Below, piece by piece: positions 1 to 12,954 of a stretch of 64,000 nucleotides of DNA. Numbering within the stretch: position 1 is the stretch's first letter; each line of letters opens with the position of its first letter. The position numbers and the translations under genes are program-made. Under the pieces are notes generated by a model. That model saw nothing but the letters and a program-made list of their open reading frames with translations, was not told the origin of the DNA and searched no databases. Origin of the DNA: Gnomoniopsis sp. IMI 355080 (Eukaryota > Ascomycota > Sordariomycetes > Diaporthales > Gnomoniaceae); contig JAPEVC010000082.1 in the NCBI GenBank assembly GCA_027946555.1, positions 1-64,000 on the forward strand, given 5' to 3'.

Positions 1-1840
1 CCCGTCCCGTGATCAAGGGACTCAGCCAACGCGGATCCGATATCCCGGTCAGCCCAATCAGCAAGACAGACGTCATTTGATCTGGGTTGGGCCCAATACT
101 TTTGTATTGCCAGAACACATGCTGCTGTTCATCTCGTATATGATCGGTTCTGGAGCTTATGTACCCTGCGGCAAGACAATTAATTATCCTCCCAGTTTCT
201 TCCCCTCTCTTCCCGCTAAATGACAATTATGGTACAATGTGGGAAAACTAAAGGCTGACATACCGAAGCATGTCAGCCTGGACCGAAGCAGTCCCTTTCC
301 ATGACCAGCCTTTGATGGTGTCTTGGACACAAGAGAACACATATAACAAAGATTTCGTATTCAACTCCGGCGCTGTATTAGCAGCTATACCACCGTGTGC
401 CTGTAAAACTGGAGCCGACTTTCATTTCCATTCCAGCACGCCAATGCACCATGTTGCGAATTGTTACGACACATGGTGTAGGGCGCAGAGTCCTGACGCC
501 CTGAGGACAACCACTTCCTTCAACGCAGACCAACAGTCTTATACCACTGCATCTTTGAAAGACAGCTTCTTAAAGTAGTACATGTGACAATTTTGACATC
601 ATCAGGCTAGGACGTCTGATGGTATTTGACAAAGGTGATATCATGAGCCTGACTACTAACCTAGGTGAATTTCAAAGGTTTCGCACCCAAACACTGAATT
701 GCATTTTTCTTCAATGCCATGTGGTCATAAAACTCGACTACTTTCGCTCATTTTGCGTCGTGCTAGGTTCGCAACCTTGAACCCTCAATTGTTCCCATCA
801 ACTCGCTTCTGGGACTTGAAGTCGTCTCAATCATCTCCACCCACGCTCCATATACCTCTAGCCGCGTCAGATGCGGCTGAACGAAAGCGGTAAAACTCAA
901 TATACCTATCTACCTGACGCATGCTTTAGTCAAACAATAGTTCTGGTGCTCTCCTAGTCTACACACACTTGAGAATACGACCATAATCACTCCACAGGTG
1001 ACAGACCGCAAGCTTTCAGTAATGGAGAACCCTACCAAGTGTGGAGCGTTATTTGAGACAATCTTTATGACTAGATATGTTCATCAAGACTGTTGCTTGA
1101 TGGTCCTATGGTCCTTCCGAATATATCCAAATTACCTTAGATAGTCGTCTCAACCATATGACCTATACACTGGGTAGCGGAGAGTCTGCCTTGGAACTCA
1201 CGCCAACAGAACGACTATATACTGCAAACAGTCTTATACGATCCACCTAAACCATAGATACGTCCTGCATGATGACATAGTCTTGGATTCATTAGCAGAA
1301 TCAATAACAGCATGCCTGGCATTTGAGTTTCCCGACTTGTATAAAGCGTCTGTACGATGGTAGGACAAGGCCAGGTGTCCGTAGGCACACGAGGCGCGGT
1401 GGGGGTTGAGCCTTCCAGGTTCCTCTGGGTCTTTGGAGCCGCACGTTCAAGCTGGAAGTGGGTGCATTCAGGGTAACGTGCCGGACGGCACTTGCCTGAT
1501 AAGATACTATTTGACAAGCACCAGATTCGGGCGGGGTTTCCGGTAAGCCACTAACAGCTAGCAAACATGCTTTCCTAGTTTACTTAATCCCTGCTCTATG
1601 AGTCGCGACCATTTCTCTTTCCAGACTTCACTCGCACCTCTTCACAAACCTGTCCACCTCGCATCACATTGGCAGCCAATCCAATCCAGGAACGCGCACA
1701 TCATACTGTTCTACGATTTATGCTTCGAGTTTTATAAAATCTCGCCAAACCCACGAACAGAAGCATCTAGCACCGCACTCCTCCCTCACGGCGCGTCAAG
1801 GCGCGTTCTGTCGCCAAAGTCTTCTGGCACATCTTTCAAC
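1..1840. other. Intergenic / 5' flank of the ISWI gene
   Basis: I see no supportable gene here. Short ORFs such as 270-578 (+) have no recognisable domain, biased composition or splice-consistent extension. The last few hundred bases are the promoter and 5' UTR of the ISWI gene that starts at 1841. Confidence 0.5.
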
Positions 1841-4800
1841 ATGCCGCGCCCACAGCCTGCCGACGAAGACGTGTCGATGCACGACGCGTCTGACGATGGA
1901 AAGAACGGAAATGACTCCATGGTGAGTGTCTCTATATGCCACACCAAGTCTTGCTCAACAGTCCTCCCAATCCACTTCGCCGCGACATTCCTGCTTCTGC
2001 GCCATGCTAACTTGCCGCCAGGAGGTCGACGAGACCCCCGACTACTCCGACTCCGACACAAATCCCAACACGACAGCAAGTAGTGTCCATGGGGATACTA
2101 CCGATGGCAGGAAGAAGCGTTCAGAGGCCAATCAACTTCGACGAAGTATATTCGGCAAGAAGCATGACAGGCTGGGAGAATCTAAAGTACGTGCGCCCAC
2201 ATTCACACTCGGCTTCAAGTATGCGTGACTTCAGACGCTGATTTAATGTACTGCTATTAGGAAGATGACTCTGTTCGACGATTTCGCTACCTCCTTGGCT
2301 TGACCGACCTCTTCCGCCATTTCATCGAGACGAACCCGAATCCCAAGATCCGGGAGATCATGGAAGAAATTGATCGTCAGAACGCCGAGCAGGAGAAGTC
2401 GAAGAAACGCCAGACTGGTGCTGTCGGACGCCACCGCCGAACAGAGGCCGAGGAAGATGCAGAGCTGCTCAAGGATGAGAAGGCTGGTGGCTCCGCAGAG
2501 ACACAATTCCGCGAGTCACCTCCTTTCATCAAAGGTCAGATGAGAGACTACCAGGTTGCCGGTCTCAACTGGCTGATTTCTCTCCACGAAAACGGCATTT
2601 CGGGCATTTTGGCCGATGAAATGGGTCTCGGCAAGACTTTGCAGACAATTTCCTTCCTCGGCTATCTACGACACATCATGGGCATTACAGGCCCTCATCT
2701 CGTTGTCGTCCCGAAGTCAACCCTGGATAACTGGAAGCGCGAGTTTAGCAGGTGGACTCCCGAGGTCAACGTGCTGGTGCTGCAAGGTGCCAAGGAGGAG
2801 CGCGCAGAACTCATCCAGGAGCGTCTCAAGGATGAGTCCTTTGATGTTTGCATCACAAGTTATGAGATGATTCTCCGAGAAAAGTCACACTTGAAGCAGT
2901 TTGCGTGGGAATACATCATCATTGACGAGGCACACCGCATCAAGAACGAGCAGTCGTCTCTGGCTCAGGTCATTCGACTATTTAACTCTCGAAATCGCTT
3001 GTTGATTACCGGTACCCCACTTCAGAACAACCTTCACGAGCTGTGGGCGCTCCTCAACTTCCTGTTGCCCGATGTGTTTGGCGAGTCTGAAGCCTTTGAC
3101 CAGTGGTTTTCTGGCCAAGATCGGGATCAGGATACAGTGGTGCAGCAGCTTCACCGTGTCTTGCGGCCTTTCTTGCTGCGGCGTGTCAAAGCAGACGTTG
3201 AGAAGAGCCTGCTTCCCAAGAAGGAGGTCAATCTTTATGTCGGCATGTCAGAAATGCAGGTGAAGTGGTACCAGAAAATTCTGGAGAAGGATATTGACGC
3301 CGTGAACGGTGCTGGTGGTAAGAAGGAATCGAAAACACGACTGTTGAACATTGTCATGCAGTTGAGAAAGTGCTGCAATCACCCTTATCTCTTCGAAGGC
3401 GCCGAGCCTGGCCCGCCTTACACCACCGATGAACACCTTGTCTACAACGCCGGAAAGATGCTGGTTTTAGATCGACTGCTCAAGCGACTTCGGGCGCAAG
3501 GCAGCCGTGTCTTGATCTTCTCGCAAATGAGTCGTCTGTTGGACATTCTCGAGGACTACTGTCTCTTCAGAGAGTACAAATACTGTCGAATTGACGGCAG
3601 CACTGCTCACGAGGACCGTATCGCTGCGATAGATGACTACAACAAGCCTGGTTCAGAGCAATTTGTCTTCCTCCTCACCACGCGAGCTGGTGGTCTTGGA
3701 ATCAACTTGACATCAGCCGACATTGTCATTCTCTACGACAGTGACTGGAACCCTCAGGCTGATTTACAGGCTATGGATCGTGCTCACCGTATCGGTCAGA
3801 CTAAGCAGGTCGTCGTTTACAGATTTGTTACCGACAATGCAATTGAAGAGAAGGTTTTAGAGCGTGCTGCGCAGAAATTGCGTCTGGACCAGCTCGTAAT
3901 TCAACAGGGCCGTGCCCAGCAGGCAGCAAAAGCCGCAGCTAACAAGGACGAGCTGTTGTCCATGATTCAGCACGGCGCAGAGAAGGTTTTCCAGACAAAG
4001 GGCGCCACCGGCGTTGTGGCTGAAAAGGGCGCTGACATGACCGAGGACGACGTCGACGCCATCTTAGCGGCCGGCGAGAATCGAACCAAGGAATTAAACG
4101 CGAAATACGAAAAGCTCGGTCTCGACGACCTTCAGAAGTTCACATCCGAGTCGGCCTACGAGTGGAACGGCAAGGATTTCACCAATAAAAAGAAGGAGAT
4201 TGGCATAGCTTGGATTAACCCGGCCAAGCGAGAGCGCAAGGAGCAGTTCTATTCCATTGATAAGTACTATAAGAATGCTCTGCAGACAGGAGGACGTACG
4301 GCAGACACCAAGCCAAAGGCGCCCCGCGCTCCAAGACAGGTTCCAATCCAGGATTACCAATTCTATCCTGAGAGGCTCAAGCAACTCCAAGACCAAGAGA
4401 CTGCGTGTTACCGAAAGGAAATTGGTTACAAGGTCCCCTTGGCTGATGGCCCAGAGGACACGTTAGAAGACCGCGAAGCGGATCGAGAACTCGAGCAGCG
4501 CGTCATTGATGACGCAGTGCCCTTGACCGAGGAAGAGCAAGCAGAGAAGGAGGAGCTGGCAAAGGATGGATTTGAGACCTGGAATCGTCGCGACTTCCAG
4601 CAGTTCATCAACGGCTCGCATACCTATGGGCGCACCAACTACGAGGGTATCGCGCTGCAATGTCAAAACAAGAATCCTACTGAGGTCAAGCAGTATGCAA
4701 AGGTCTTCTGGCAGCGGTACAAGGAGATTGCCGAATGGCCAAAGTTCATCAAGCACATCGAGGATGGTGAAGAAAAACTCAAGAAGATCGAGCACCAGCG

Positions 4801-5392
4801 CAAGACTCTACGGAAGAAGATGTCGATGTACCGAGTGCCCCTGCAACAGCTGAAGATCAATTACTCAGTTAGCACTACGAACAAGAAGGTCTATAGTGAG
4901 GAGGAGGATCGTTTCCTTCTGGTACAACTGGACAAACACGGCTTAGACAAGGAGGGAATCTATGATCTTATCCGCGACGAGATCCGAGAGAGCCCGTTGT
5001 TTCGGTTTGACTGGTTCTTTCTCAGCCGCACCGCTGATGAGCTGAAGCGCCGATGCACTACACTCCTCACGACCATTGTGAAAGAGCTTGATGATATCAA
5101 ACCGGGCTCGAATGGCGTCAATGGCAAGCAAAAGCGAGAGTTGGAGGACGATGAGAATGATGATGACAGTGTCGTTGGGGTGGGTCCAGCCAAGAAGAAG
5201 TCGAAAGCAAATGGCGTCAAGGTATGTCTACACCCAATCCTTTAAAAAGGTGGAAAGGACTTGCTAACAATTGCACAGAACAAGGCCCTTGACAACGTCA
5301 AGTCCAAGGGCAGCTCAGCCGCGCCATCCCGCGCATCGAGCGTGACCTCGACCAACTCGACCGCCAAGGGGAAGGGCAAGGGCAAGAAGTAA
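1841..5392 (+). CDS. isw1: ISWI-family chromatin-remodelling ATPase
   Basis: SNF2-family ATPase that slides nucleosomes in the nucleus. Four exons: 1841-1921, 2022-2186, 2261-5221 and 5279-5392, all with GT-AG introns in matching phase, giving about 1106 residues, the usual length for fungal ISWI. The N-terminus is acidic and disordered. The Walker A motif DEMGLGKT starts near residue 201 and the DEAH box is near 304. The helicase C motif RAHRIGQ is near 589. HAND, SANT (with TWNRRDFQQFI near 855) and SLIDE regions follow, and the C-terminus is a lysine-glycine-rich tail. This domain order separates ISWI from SWI2, CHD and INO80. ISW1 versus ISW2 cannot be told here; many filamentous ascomycetes carry one ISWI gene. 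The start is the first ATG in the open frame and leads straight into a good donor site (GTGAGT). Confidence 0.95.
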
Positions 5393-6271
5393 GCTGTCGG
5401 AACCTGTGCCGCAAAGTTACTATTCTTTCCATTGTATGTGTTTCCCGGCCCGCTCGGCCGGGTGTCACGGAGTCATTGTTGTATGTAAGACTGCTCACTG
5501 GAGCTTGTGTTGCTTGCTAGAGATGACTCATGCGGTGACGGAGTTGGGTGTTGATTCGTATGTACTGTTATTGGCTTTGGGTTGGGTGAGAGATTCTTGT
5601 GGTGCTATACGGATGAAAATGGGCGTGAAAAGGGGCGTTGCAACCTTGAACCGACAGTGCCCATTTGCTAGGTAGCTGGGACGGACTGGTAGTTTAGTGG
5701 CTGCTTACCAGGTAGATTCAAGACTCATAGATTATGGCAAAGGCAATAAACGTGATGATTCATGAGACTGTTCTTGCCCGTGCTTTTGAATTTTTCTTCT
5801 AGCCACCGGGTATCAGCACCTTACCAAACTGCTAAATTGACACCGACATTCCCGTCGTTACTAGACTCTCCAGGTGAGCAGACTGGATGAGACGAAGCCT
5901 GGAGACAAGCCACCTGCACTAGTATCTCATTCCAAAAGAGACCAACACAGATCGCAGTTCCCAATACTCCGATACCTGAGTATTCATTATCTCTTCTGTC
6001 CAACCTCCCGTCCCTCCCGTGTTCCGCATTCCTCGAGAGCCCCCACTCCTTTCTTTCTCAACCTCGTCTAATTCATTGAAGAGATACTCGTCCGGTGATT
6101 TCGAGATCAGCATTCCTCTCTCCTGATATCAAATCCCGCAACATTTCGTCCCGCTCAATGTCCCCAAAGAGCTTTTTTTGCCGAGAACGCCGTGATTCTA
6201 TGCCTTTTTAGATTTTTGACAAAGTCAATTCGACTTCCCCTGTCTTGATCGCTCCCTCTCTTTTATCGACT
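5393..6271. other. Convergent intergenic region between ISWI and eIF3i
   Basis: The two flanking genes converge, so this stretch holds both 3' UTRs. Only short, unsupported ORFs are visible. Confidence 0.5.
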
Positions 6272-7459
6272 TCATGACTGCTTGTTCTGCTGCTCCCGCT
6301 CGACCTCGTACAGGAAGTCGAAGTAGCCCTTGTCGAAGAAATGCACCCGAACGTAACCGTCCTCACCTCCGGAGCAATAGCCCTTGCCGGTGGGGTCCGC
6401 AGCGACGGTGTTCTACAAAGTTTTTCTTCACGTTAGTTACCGCGCTCGTTTTAAAAAGCCCTTGTGTGCGAAGGCACGAGTTTTGCAAAGGAGCAAGACT
6501 TACCAAAGGACCGAAGTGGCCACGGACACGGCCAACTTCCTCCTCAAAGATCTTGTGGTAGAACCTCGCCTCGAATTTTCCTTGCCTGGCCGAAGTGGTT
6601 GTGACGTCCATGGCCGCCTGTCCACCACCCAGAATGACAAATTCCTTCTTTGGCGTGATAGCAGCGCTGTTGAGAGGCGTGTCGGCGTAGTATGTCTTGA
6701 GAACTTCGAGGTCGCGGGCCGAGATCAGCTTGGCGGTCTTGTCTTTGCTAGCGGTGATGAAGTAGGTCCGGTTGGGGCCCCACTGCAGATCGGTGACCTG
6801 GCAGCCGAGCTCGTGGACAGACAGGTTGAATATGAGGTCGCCATTCTTGCCGTCGTACTGCGACACGGAGCCGTCCTCGTGGCCGGCGATGATATACTTG
6901 GACAAGTAGCTCCAGCCGGCGACGGTGGCCTTGCTCTCGTCGCACACGATGACGAGGGCCTTCTCGGGGTTTTGGGTGGCGGCGGGGTCCAGGTTAACGT
7001 CGAGGACGACGATGGTGCCGAGGTGGCCCATACGCTTCTCGGTGACGCCGAGCAGCTGGGTGCCGTCCTCGTTGAACTCGACGCGCTTGACGGCGGTGGG
7101 GAACTCCCAGGTCATCAGGCACTTGCCGGTCTGGACCTCCCACAGCTTGATGGTATTGTCGGCGGAGCCAGAGGCGATCATGGTGGAGGTGGGGTCGACG
7201 TCGACGGTCCAGATGGCACCCTGGTGGCCGTGGTACGTGCCGAGGCGCTCGCCATTGTGGGAGAACCAGGCGCAAATGTGTTGGTCCTTACTGTATTGGT
7301 GTAAGTTGTCAGCAGTGTGTAAGGAGGACAGCGCGCAACGACGGAGAGGAAAGAAATGGTGGGGGGGACTGACGCTGTGCTGAAGATGAGATCGCCATCG
7401 CGATTGTATTTGACTTGTGTCAGGGCACGCTCGTGGCCCGACAGTAGAATGGGCCTCAT
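6272..7459 (-). CDS. tif34: Translation initiation factor eIF3 subunit I (WD40)
   Basis: Seven-bladed WD40 protein of the eIF3 complex, which joins the 40S ribosomal subunit in the cytoplasm. Exons on the minus strand are 7374-7459, 6504-7290 and 6272-6412, with introns of 83 and 91 bases. Joined, they give 337 residues, the normal eIF3i length. The N-terminus MRPILLSGHERALTQVKYN is diagnostic of eIF3i. Further WD repeats contain IASGSADNTIKLWE and ITASKDKTAKLI, and the last exon encodes a blade containing YCSGGEDGYVRVHFFD. It is transcribed divergently from the C1-tetrahydrofolate synthase gene. A long open frame on the opposite strand (6384-7304, +) is a shadow of this gene. Confidence 0.95.
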
Positions 7460-8267
7460 GCTGGGTGGTCTGTGATGATGACGGCGGAGGTTGATGGTTG
7501 GTTGGTGGGTTGGATGGGTGGGTGGTGTATTTTGAATTAATGGCAGATGGAAGTTTGATTTAGGTCAGGATGGACAAAGAAGAGTGGGGCAGGGCAGTAG
7601 TAGTAAGCTTTTCGGCCGCCCGGATCTGACCAGAGAAGAAAAATCCAGAGTACCAAAAGTCCTAACCCTGGCACGAGACTTCTCAGCCCGTACCAAGCCC
7701 ATCCAGGCAGCTTTGACTTGAACGATGACTTCACTGTCTGAAAGGAAACTCCGTGTGAAGACAATACTATGTATGCGATTTCTCACCGTAGGTCTGAGGT
7801 TGGTTCTTTTGTCCATCATTGTATCTAGTTTATGCTTTCTGGGAGTTGAGTTGAGTTGTTCATACTCAACAACCTCTAGGTTTAGTTATATACCTAAACA
7901 CTCGATAGCAGTCAAACCTTCGGTTGTCAATACCTTATAATCCTTGCACCTCAGGCCATACCATATAGATACTGCTGTCATCATCTTTTGTTGCTTCAGT
8001 CCAGATCAGACTTCGCGTTGATCATTTATTTCATTCCTCCCGTGGAATACTGATCTTTTTGCTACAATTGTTCAAGTACCCTTGAGCGTAATAACGAAGT
8101 ACCTCGGGTGCTCTCGCCTCTGTACTCACGATCTGTGGACTATTTGGGGTTCGAGTCATATCGAGACGCTACCTAGCTAGGTAGGCATCTCAAGCTTCGA
8201 GTCATCCAACAACAACCTTAGCAGCCGGCCAATTGCCAACAACAGAAGTCAGCCACTGGCAACAGAC
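7460..8267. other. Divergent promoter region, eIF3i / C1-THF synthase
   Basis: About 0.8 kb shared upstream region of two divergent housekeeping genes. It contains short palindromic stretches around TAGCTAGGTAGGC near 8173. No gene is supported. Confidence 0.45.
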
Positions 8268-11200
8268 ATGCTGTCTTGCTTGAGACGATCTCAAAGGCAG
8301 AACTGCTCACTGCTCCAGCACGCACATGAGAGAAAGACGACACTGTCATCGCCTGCAATCACATGCACTACTGCTAGACTTGTCTCTGCAAGTGGCGGCA
8401 GTCAGCAGAGATCTAAATCCTGCCCTATCAAACACCACTCTAGTGCCAGCGATTCAGCGCGTACACGGCCAGCCGGCACCCCGCGATTCTGCCCGGTCCG
8501 GTTACCGCCGATTTCGAAATTGTCGTCCACTTGCACCTGGCCCTTGACAGCCACCCATACCCATATCTCTTACAATTTCCTCCCTCCTTCACAGTCTGGC
8601 CTCGACAAGGCTTATTATTCATCGTCGAGAACAGTCATGGGCGCCGCCAAGATCGATGGCACTGCCATCGCAAAGAGGATCCGAGCGAATCTCAATGCCG
8701 AGATCCAGGAAAAGAAGAACATCAACCCTAGATACATCCCTTCCCTCAAGATCATCCAAGGTGTGTGAAGAAAACAAAAACCGTCACAAGCTATGTGCTG
8801 CATGCTGACATTTTATGACTCTACAGTGGGTGATCGCAGTGACTCATGTAGGCCCTACCCAGCGTCTCGTCTCAGCCATCACCATGAGAGCTCAGTGACT
8901 AACGGCCTCTAGCCACTTATGTTCGCATGAAGCTCAAGGCCGCCGAGGAGGTAAGCCAATACCCATTGCCAGACTCATCTTGGCATGACATTCTAAGTTC
9001 AAATCACTCTAGGCTGGAATCTCCTGCGAGCTGATCCACCTCCCTGCTGAGGTCACCGAGGCCGAGTTGCTCCAGCAGATCAACAAGCTGAACCATGACC
9101 ACTCTGTCCACGGAATCCTTGTTCAGCTTCCTGTCCCGAAACACATCTCTGAGTACACCATTACTGAGGCTGTGCTTCCTGAGAAGGATGTCGATGGCTT
9201 CGGAACCTTGAACATCGGTGAACTTGCAAAGCGCGGTGGCAAGCCGCTCTTCGTTCCCTGCACACCCCAGGGTGTCATGGTGCTCCTGAAGGAGACTGGC
9301 ATTGACCTCAAAGGCAAGGATGCTGTTGTTGTTGGCCGCAGTGATATTGTCGGAGCTCCTGTGAGCTACCTCCTTAGACATGCTGACGCCACTGTCACCG
9401 TCCTGCACTCCAAGAGTGCCGATCTGGAAGCTCACATCAAGAAAGCCGACATCGTTGTGGCTGCCATTGGCCAACCCGCCTTCATCAAAGGCTCGTGGCT
9501 CAAGTCTGGTGCGATTGTCATTGATGTTGGAACCAACTACATCCCCGACGACACCAAGAAGTCCGGCTATCGCCTTGTTGGAGATGTCGAGTACGAAACC
9601 GCGTCCGAAGTGGCCTCTCACATCACTCCTGTGCCTGGTGGCGTTGGACCCATGACAGTGGCTATGCTGCTCCAGAATGTCGTTAATTCTACCGATCATT
9701 ACTTTGACAAGCAGAAGAGCAGGAAGATTCTGCCTTTGCCGTTGAAGCTGCAAGACCCTGTGCCTTCCGATATCGCGGTCTCCAGGTCGCAGGTACCCAA
9801 AAACATCACCCAGGTCGCAGGAGAAGTCGGCATCGCCACTGGAGAACTTGAACCTTATGGTGCTTACAAGGCCAAGGTCGATCTGAACCTGCTCAAGCGT
9901 CTGGATCACCGCCGCAATGGCAAGTACGTGGTTGTCACCGGTATTACACCCACACCACTTGGCGAGGGCAAGTCGACAACCACCATGGGGCTAGCTCAGG
10001 CTCTTGGTGCGCACGTCGGAAGACTCACCTTTGCCAACGTGCGACAACCTAGTCAGGGTCCCACTTTCGGTATCAAGGGTGGTGCCGCTGGCGGCGGGTA
10101 TAGCCAGGTCATTCCTATGGACGAATTCAATATGCACATGACGGGAGACATTCACGCCATCACTGCAGCCAACAATCTCTTGGCGGCCGCCATTGAGACA
10201 CGCATATTTCACGAGAATACACAGAAGGACGCAGCGCTGTACAAACGCCTCGTACCGGCCAAGAACGGCAAGCGAGTGTTTGCCCCTATCATGTTCCGGC
10301 GGTTGAAGAAGCTTGGTATCGACAAGACCAACCCAGATGAGCTTACAGAGGATGAGATTGCCCGATTTGCGAGATTGGATATCGATCCTGAGACGATTAC
10401 TTGGCGCAGAGTGCTTGATGTCAATGACCGCCACTTGCGCGGCATCACTGTTGGTACGGCCCCAACGGAGAAGGGGCAGACTCGTGAGACTGGATTCGAC
10501 ATCTCTGTGGCAAGCGAGTGTATGGCCATCTTGGCTCTCAGCACGGATCTAAGGGACATGCGAGAGAGATTGGGCCGCATGGTTGTTGCGACATCCCGCA
10601 GTGGAGATCCGGTGACTTGCGACGACATCGGCGCTGGTGGGGCTTTGACTGCAATGATGAAAGACGCTATTAAGCCCAACCTGATGCAGACACTCGAAGG
10701 CACACCGGTCTTTGTTCATGCTGGCCCTTTTGCAAACATCAGCATTGGCAACAGCTCTATCCTGGCCGACAAGATGGCCCTCAAACTTGCCGGTACCGAA
10801 CCCGACGAGGATCACGAGGCCAAGGCCGGGTTCGTGGTCACCGAAGCGGGCTTTGACTTCACCATGGGCGGCGAGCGCTTTTTCAACATCAAGTGCCGCA
10901 CATCTGGCCTAGTACCCGACGTCGTCGTTGTCGTCGCTACCGTGCGTGCCCTCAAGGTTCATGGTGGTGGCCCACCGATAGCACCTGGCGCCCCACTCTC
11001 GCAGGTCTACAAGGAGGAAAACGTAGATATTCTTCGCAAGGGATGCGTTAACCTCAAGAAGCACATCGAGAATGCACGCGCCTATGGTGTTCCCGTCGTG
11101 GTGGCTATCAATAAGTTCTCCACCGACTCGGACGCCGAGGTCGCCGTCATTCGCGAGGAGGCTATCGCAGCTGGCGCTGAGGATGCCATTCTCTCGAACC

Positions 11201-11719
11201 ACTGGGCCGAGGGTGGTAAGGGCGCCGTCAACCTCGCCAATGGCGTCATTGCTGCAAGCTCCAAACCTAAAGATAACTTCAAGCTGCTCTACAGTCTTGA
11301 CGGGACCGTGCAGGAGCGCATCGAGACGATTGCCAAGGAGATGTACGGCGCCGATGCGGTGGAGTTCAGCGAGCTGGCGCAGAAGAAGGTCGATACATAC
11401 ACCAAGCAGGGCTTCGGAAACTTGCCGATCTGTGTTGCCAAAACGCAATACTCACTGTCACATGACCCTGACTTGAAGGGTGCGCCAACGGGCTTCACGG
11501 TACCGATCCGTGATGTGAGGATGGCGGCCGGAGCTGGATATTTGTAAGTTTCTCCTGCATTTCGAATTTATCTGAAGTAGATGCTAATATCGCCTTTTTT
11601 TTTTTCTAAGGTACGCATTGGCTGCCGACATCCAGACCATCCCAGGTCTGCCCACCGCCCCTGGATACCTTAACGTCGACGTCGACCTCGAGACTGGCGA
11701 GATCGACGGTCTATTCTAG
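8268..11719 (+). CDS. C1-tetrahydrofolate synthase (trifunctional), possible mitochondrial presequence
   Basis: Trifunctional folate enzyme: methylene-THF dehydrogenase, methenyl-THF cyclohydrolase and formyl-THF synthetase, as in yeast ADE3 and MIS1. Exons are 8268-8760, 8827-8847, 8913-8950, 9013-11543 and 11611-11719. Counted from the internal ATG at 8637 the product is 940 residues, the canonical length. The dehydrogenase/cyclohydrolase domain has TYVRMKLKAAEE, with the catalytic Tyr and Lys. The synthetase domain has the ATP loop GEGKS (378-382 of the 940-residue form) and both family signatures, GIKGGAAGGGYS and VATVRALKVHGG. From the first ATG (8268) there are 123 extra residues, rich in Arg, Ser and Thr with only three acidic residues, like a mitochondrial presequence. 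I chose the upstream start for that reason; the 8637 start is the safe minimum and may give a cytosolic form. Exon 2 is only 21 bases. Confidence 0.93.
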
Positions 11720-12954
11720 ACTTCCTTTCCTTCTCCTTGCCATGCTTTTTGTCCTGTCTTCTCTTCTAGCTTTGGATACAGATTCATATGGCTTTGCATA
11801 TGCGTACGCGTACACTTGCATGTTCACCACTCAACGTGGTGACGCTTTAAGGGGTTATCTAAGAAAATTGGTATTTGGGGGGGGGGTATCGAGCTCGGGG
11901 GCATTCAACAAGGACAGGATATGGAGTTGCTGCATCTTTCTTCAACAATTCCCGATGGCGCTTGCTGGACTGTGGAATATAGAGAAAATTGGAATGTACT
12001 TAACGTGACATCTGAAAGAGAAAGACTGGACGTGGCTGAAATGGGTAGGATGCCGCGATGATACCTCAACGGATTACGGCGTTCATGTCTTATGCTACCA
12101 AAAAAACAACGGTTCAACACAAAATAGAAGAAAATAGATAAGCGCTTCGTGTTGTAAAGTCTCGACCTGGCATTGTGTCATAAGGAAAACCCCAAAGATC
12201 TTGCCTTGAGCTCGTCAACAACAAGCTTGTCGATTCTGATTTCCAAATTGGACAACGCTGGGTTAGATTCCCATCCCACTTTTGCCACGTATTGCGGTCC
12301 TTTCTTCTATTCATGCTTGAATAGGGAGGCCTTCCATGTCGACCCATATCTTCATATAGACGCTTATCAGTTGCTCTCAAACATCTCTTCCATCTTGTGG
12401 ATGCCACTCTTTCAAAGATATGCTTGCTGACTTGCCCGATTCGGTAGGTGAGACCACCCTGCGAATGTTCTCATTAGCTGCAACGGGTCGTGAGCCGATC
12501 GATCACTCTCTTGTTGCATGTAGGCCTGGCAATGACGTGCGTAAAGGATGATGCCTTTGCATAAGGTACGTGAAATATGAGAAGCGAGATACAGTTTCTA
12601 CATGATTATTTCGCGACGAGCACGCCATTTTCATGGGCGTCGATTCTTCTCTGCAGATCATGGGATGTGTGTCGGTCTGCGTCAGCACTATCTAGGTGAC
12701 TTATAATATGTTAAGCACGTAAGTCATATATGAGAACTCTCAACAATGCATATGCACTCATGCTTTGAATAATTTCTGTCAAGTATAGGGGAAGGAAAGG
12801 GCTCTCAATTATTCAATGCCAGTCTACCAAAGTCTAAATACTAAAACCCCCCCACATCCCGAGCCCCAGCATGAATGAATGCCTGACCCAGAATAATACA
12901 CCCCGTCCATCTAAGCAAAGATCACATCTTCATACATACCCAGTATGTACCTAC
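11720..12954. other. Convergent intergenic region
   Basis: 3' flanks of the C1-THF synthase and ferric reductase genes. It includes a 10-base G run near 11877. Short ORFs here show no family features. Confidence 0.5.

Noticed and set aside
270..578. 102-codon ATG frame near the left edge
   Set aside because: No family features and no conserved-looking segment; probably chance.
6384..7304. 306-codon open frame on the plus strand
   Set aside because: It lies antisense to the intact eIF3i coding sequence and is a shadow of its codon bias.
9004..9909. 301-codon minus-strand frame
   Set aside because: Antisense shadow of the C1-THF synthase gene, with no recognisable domain.
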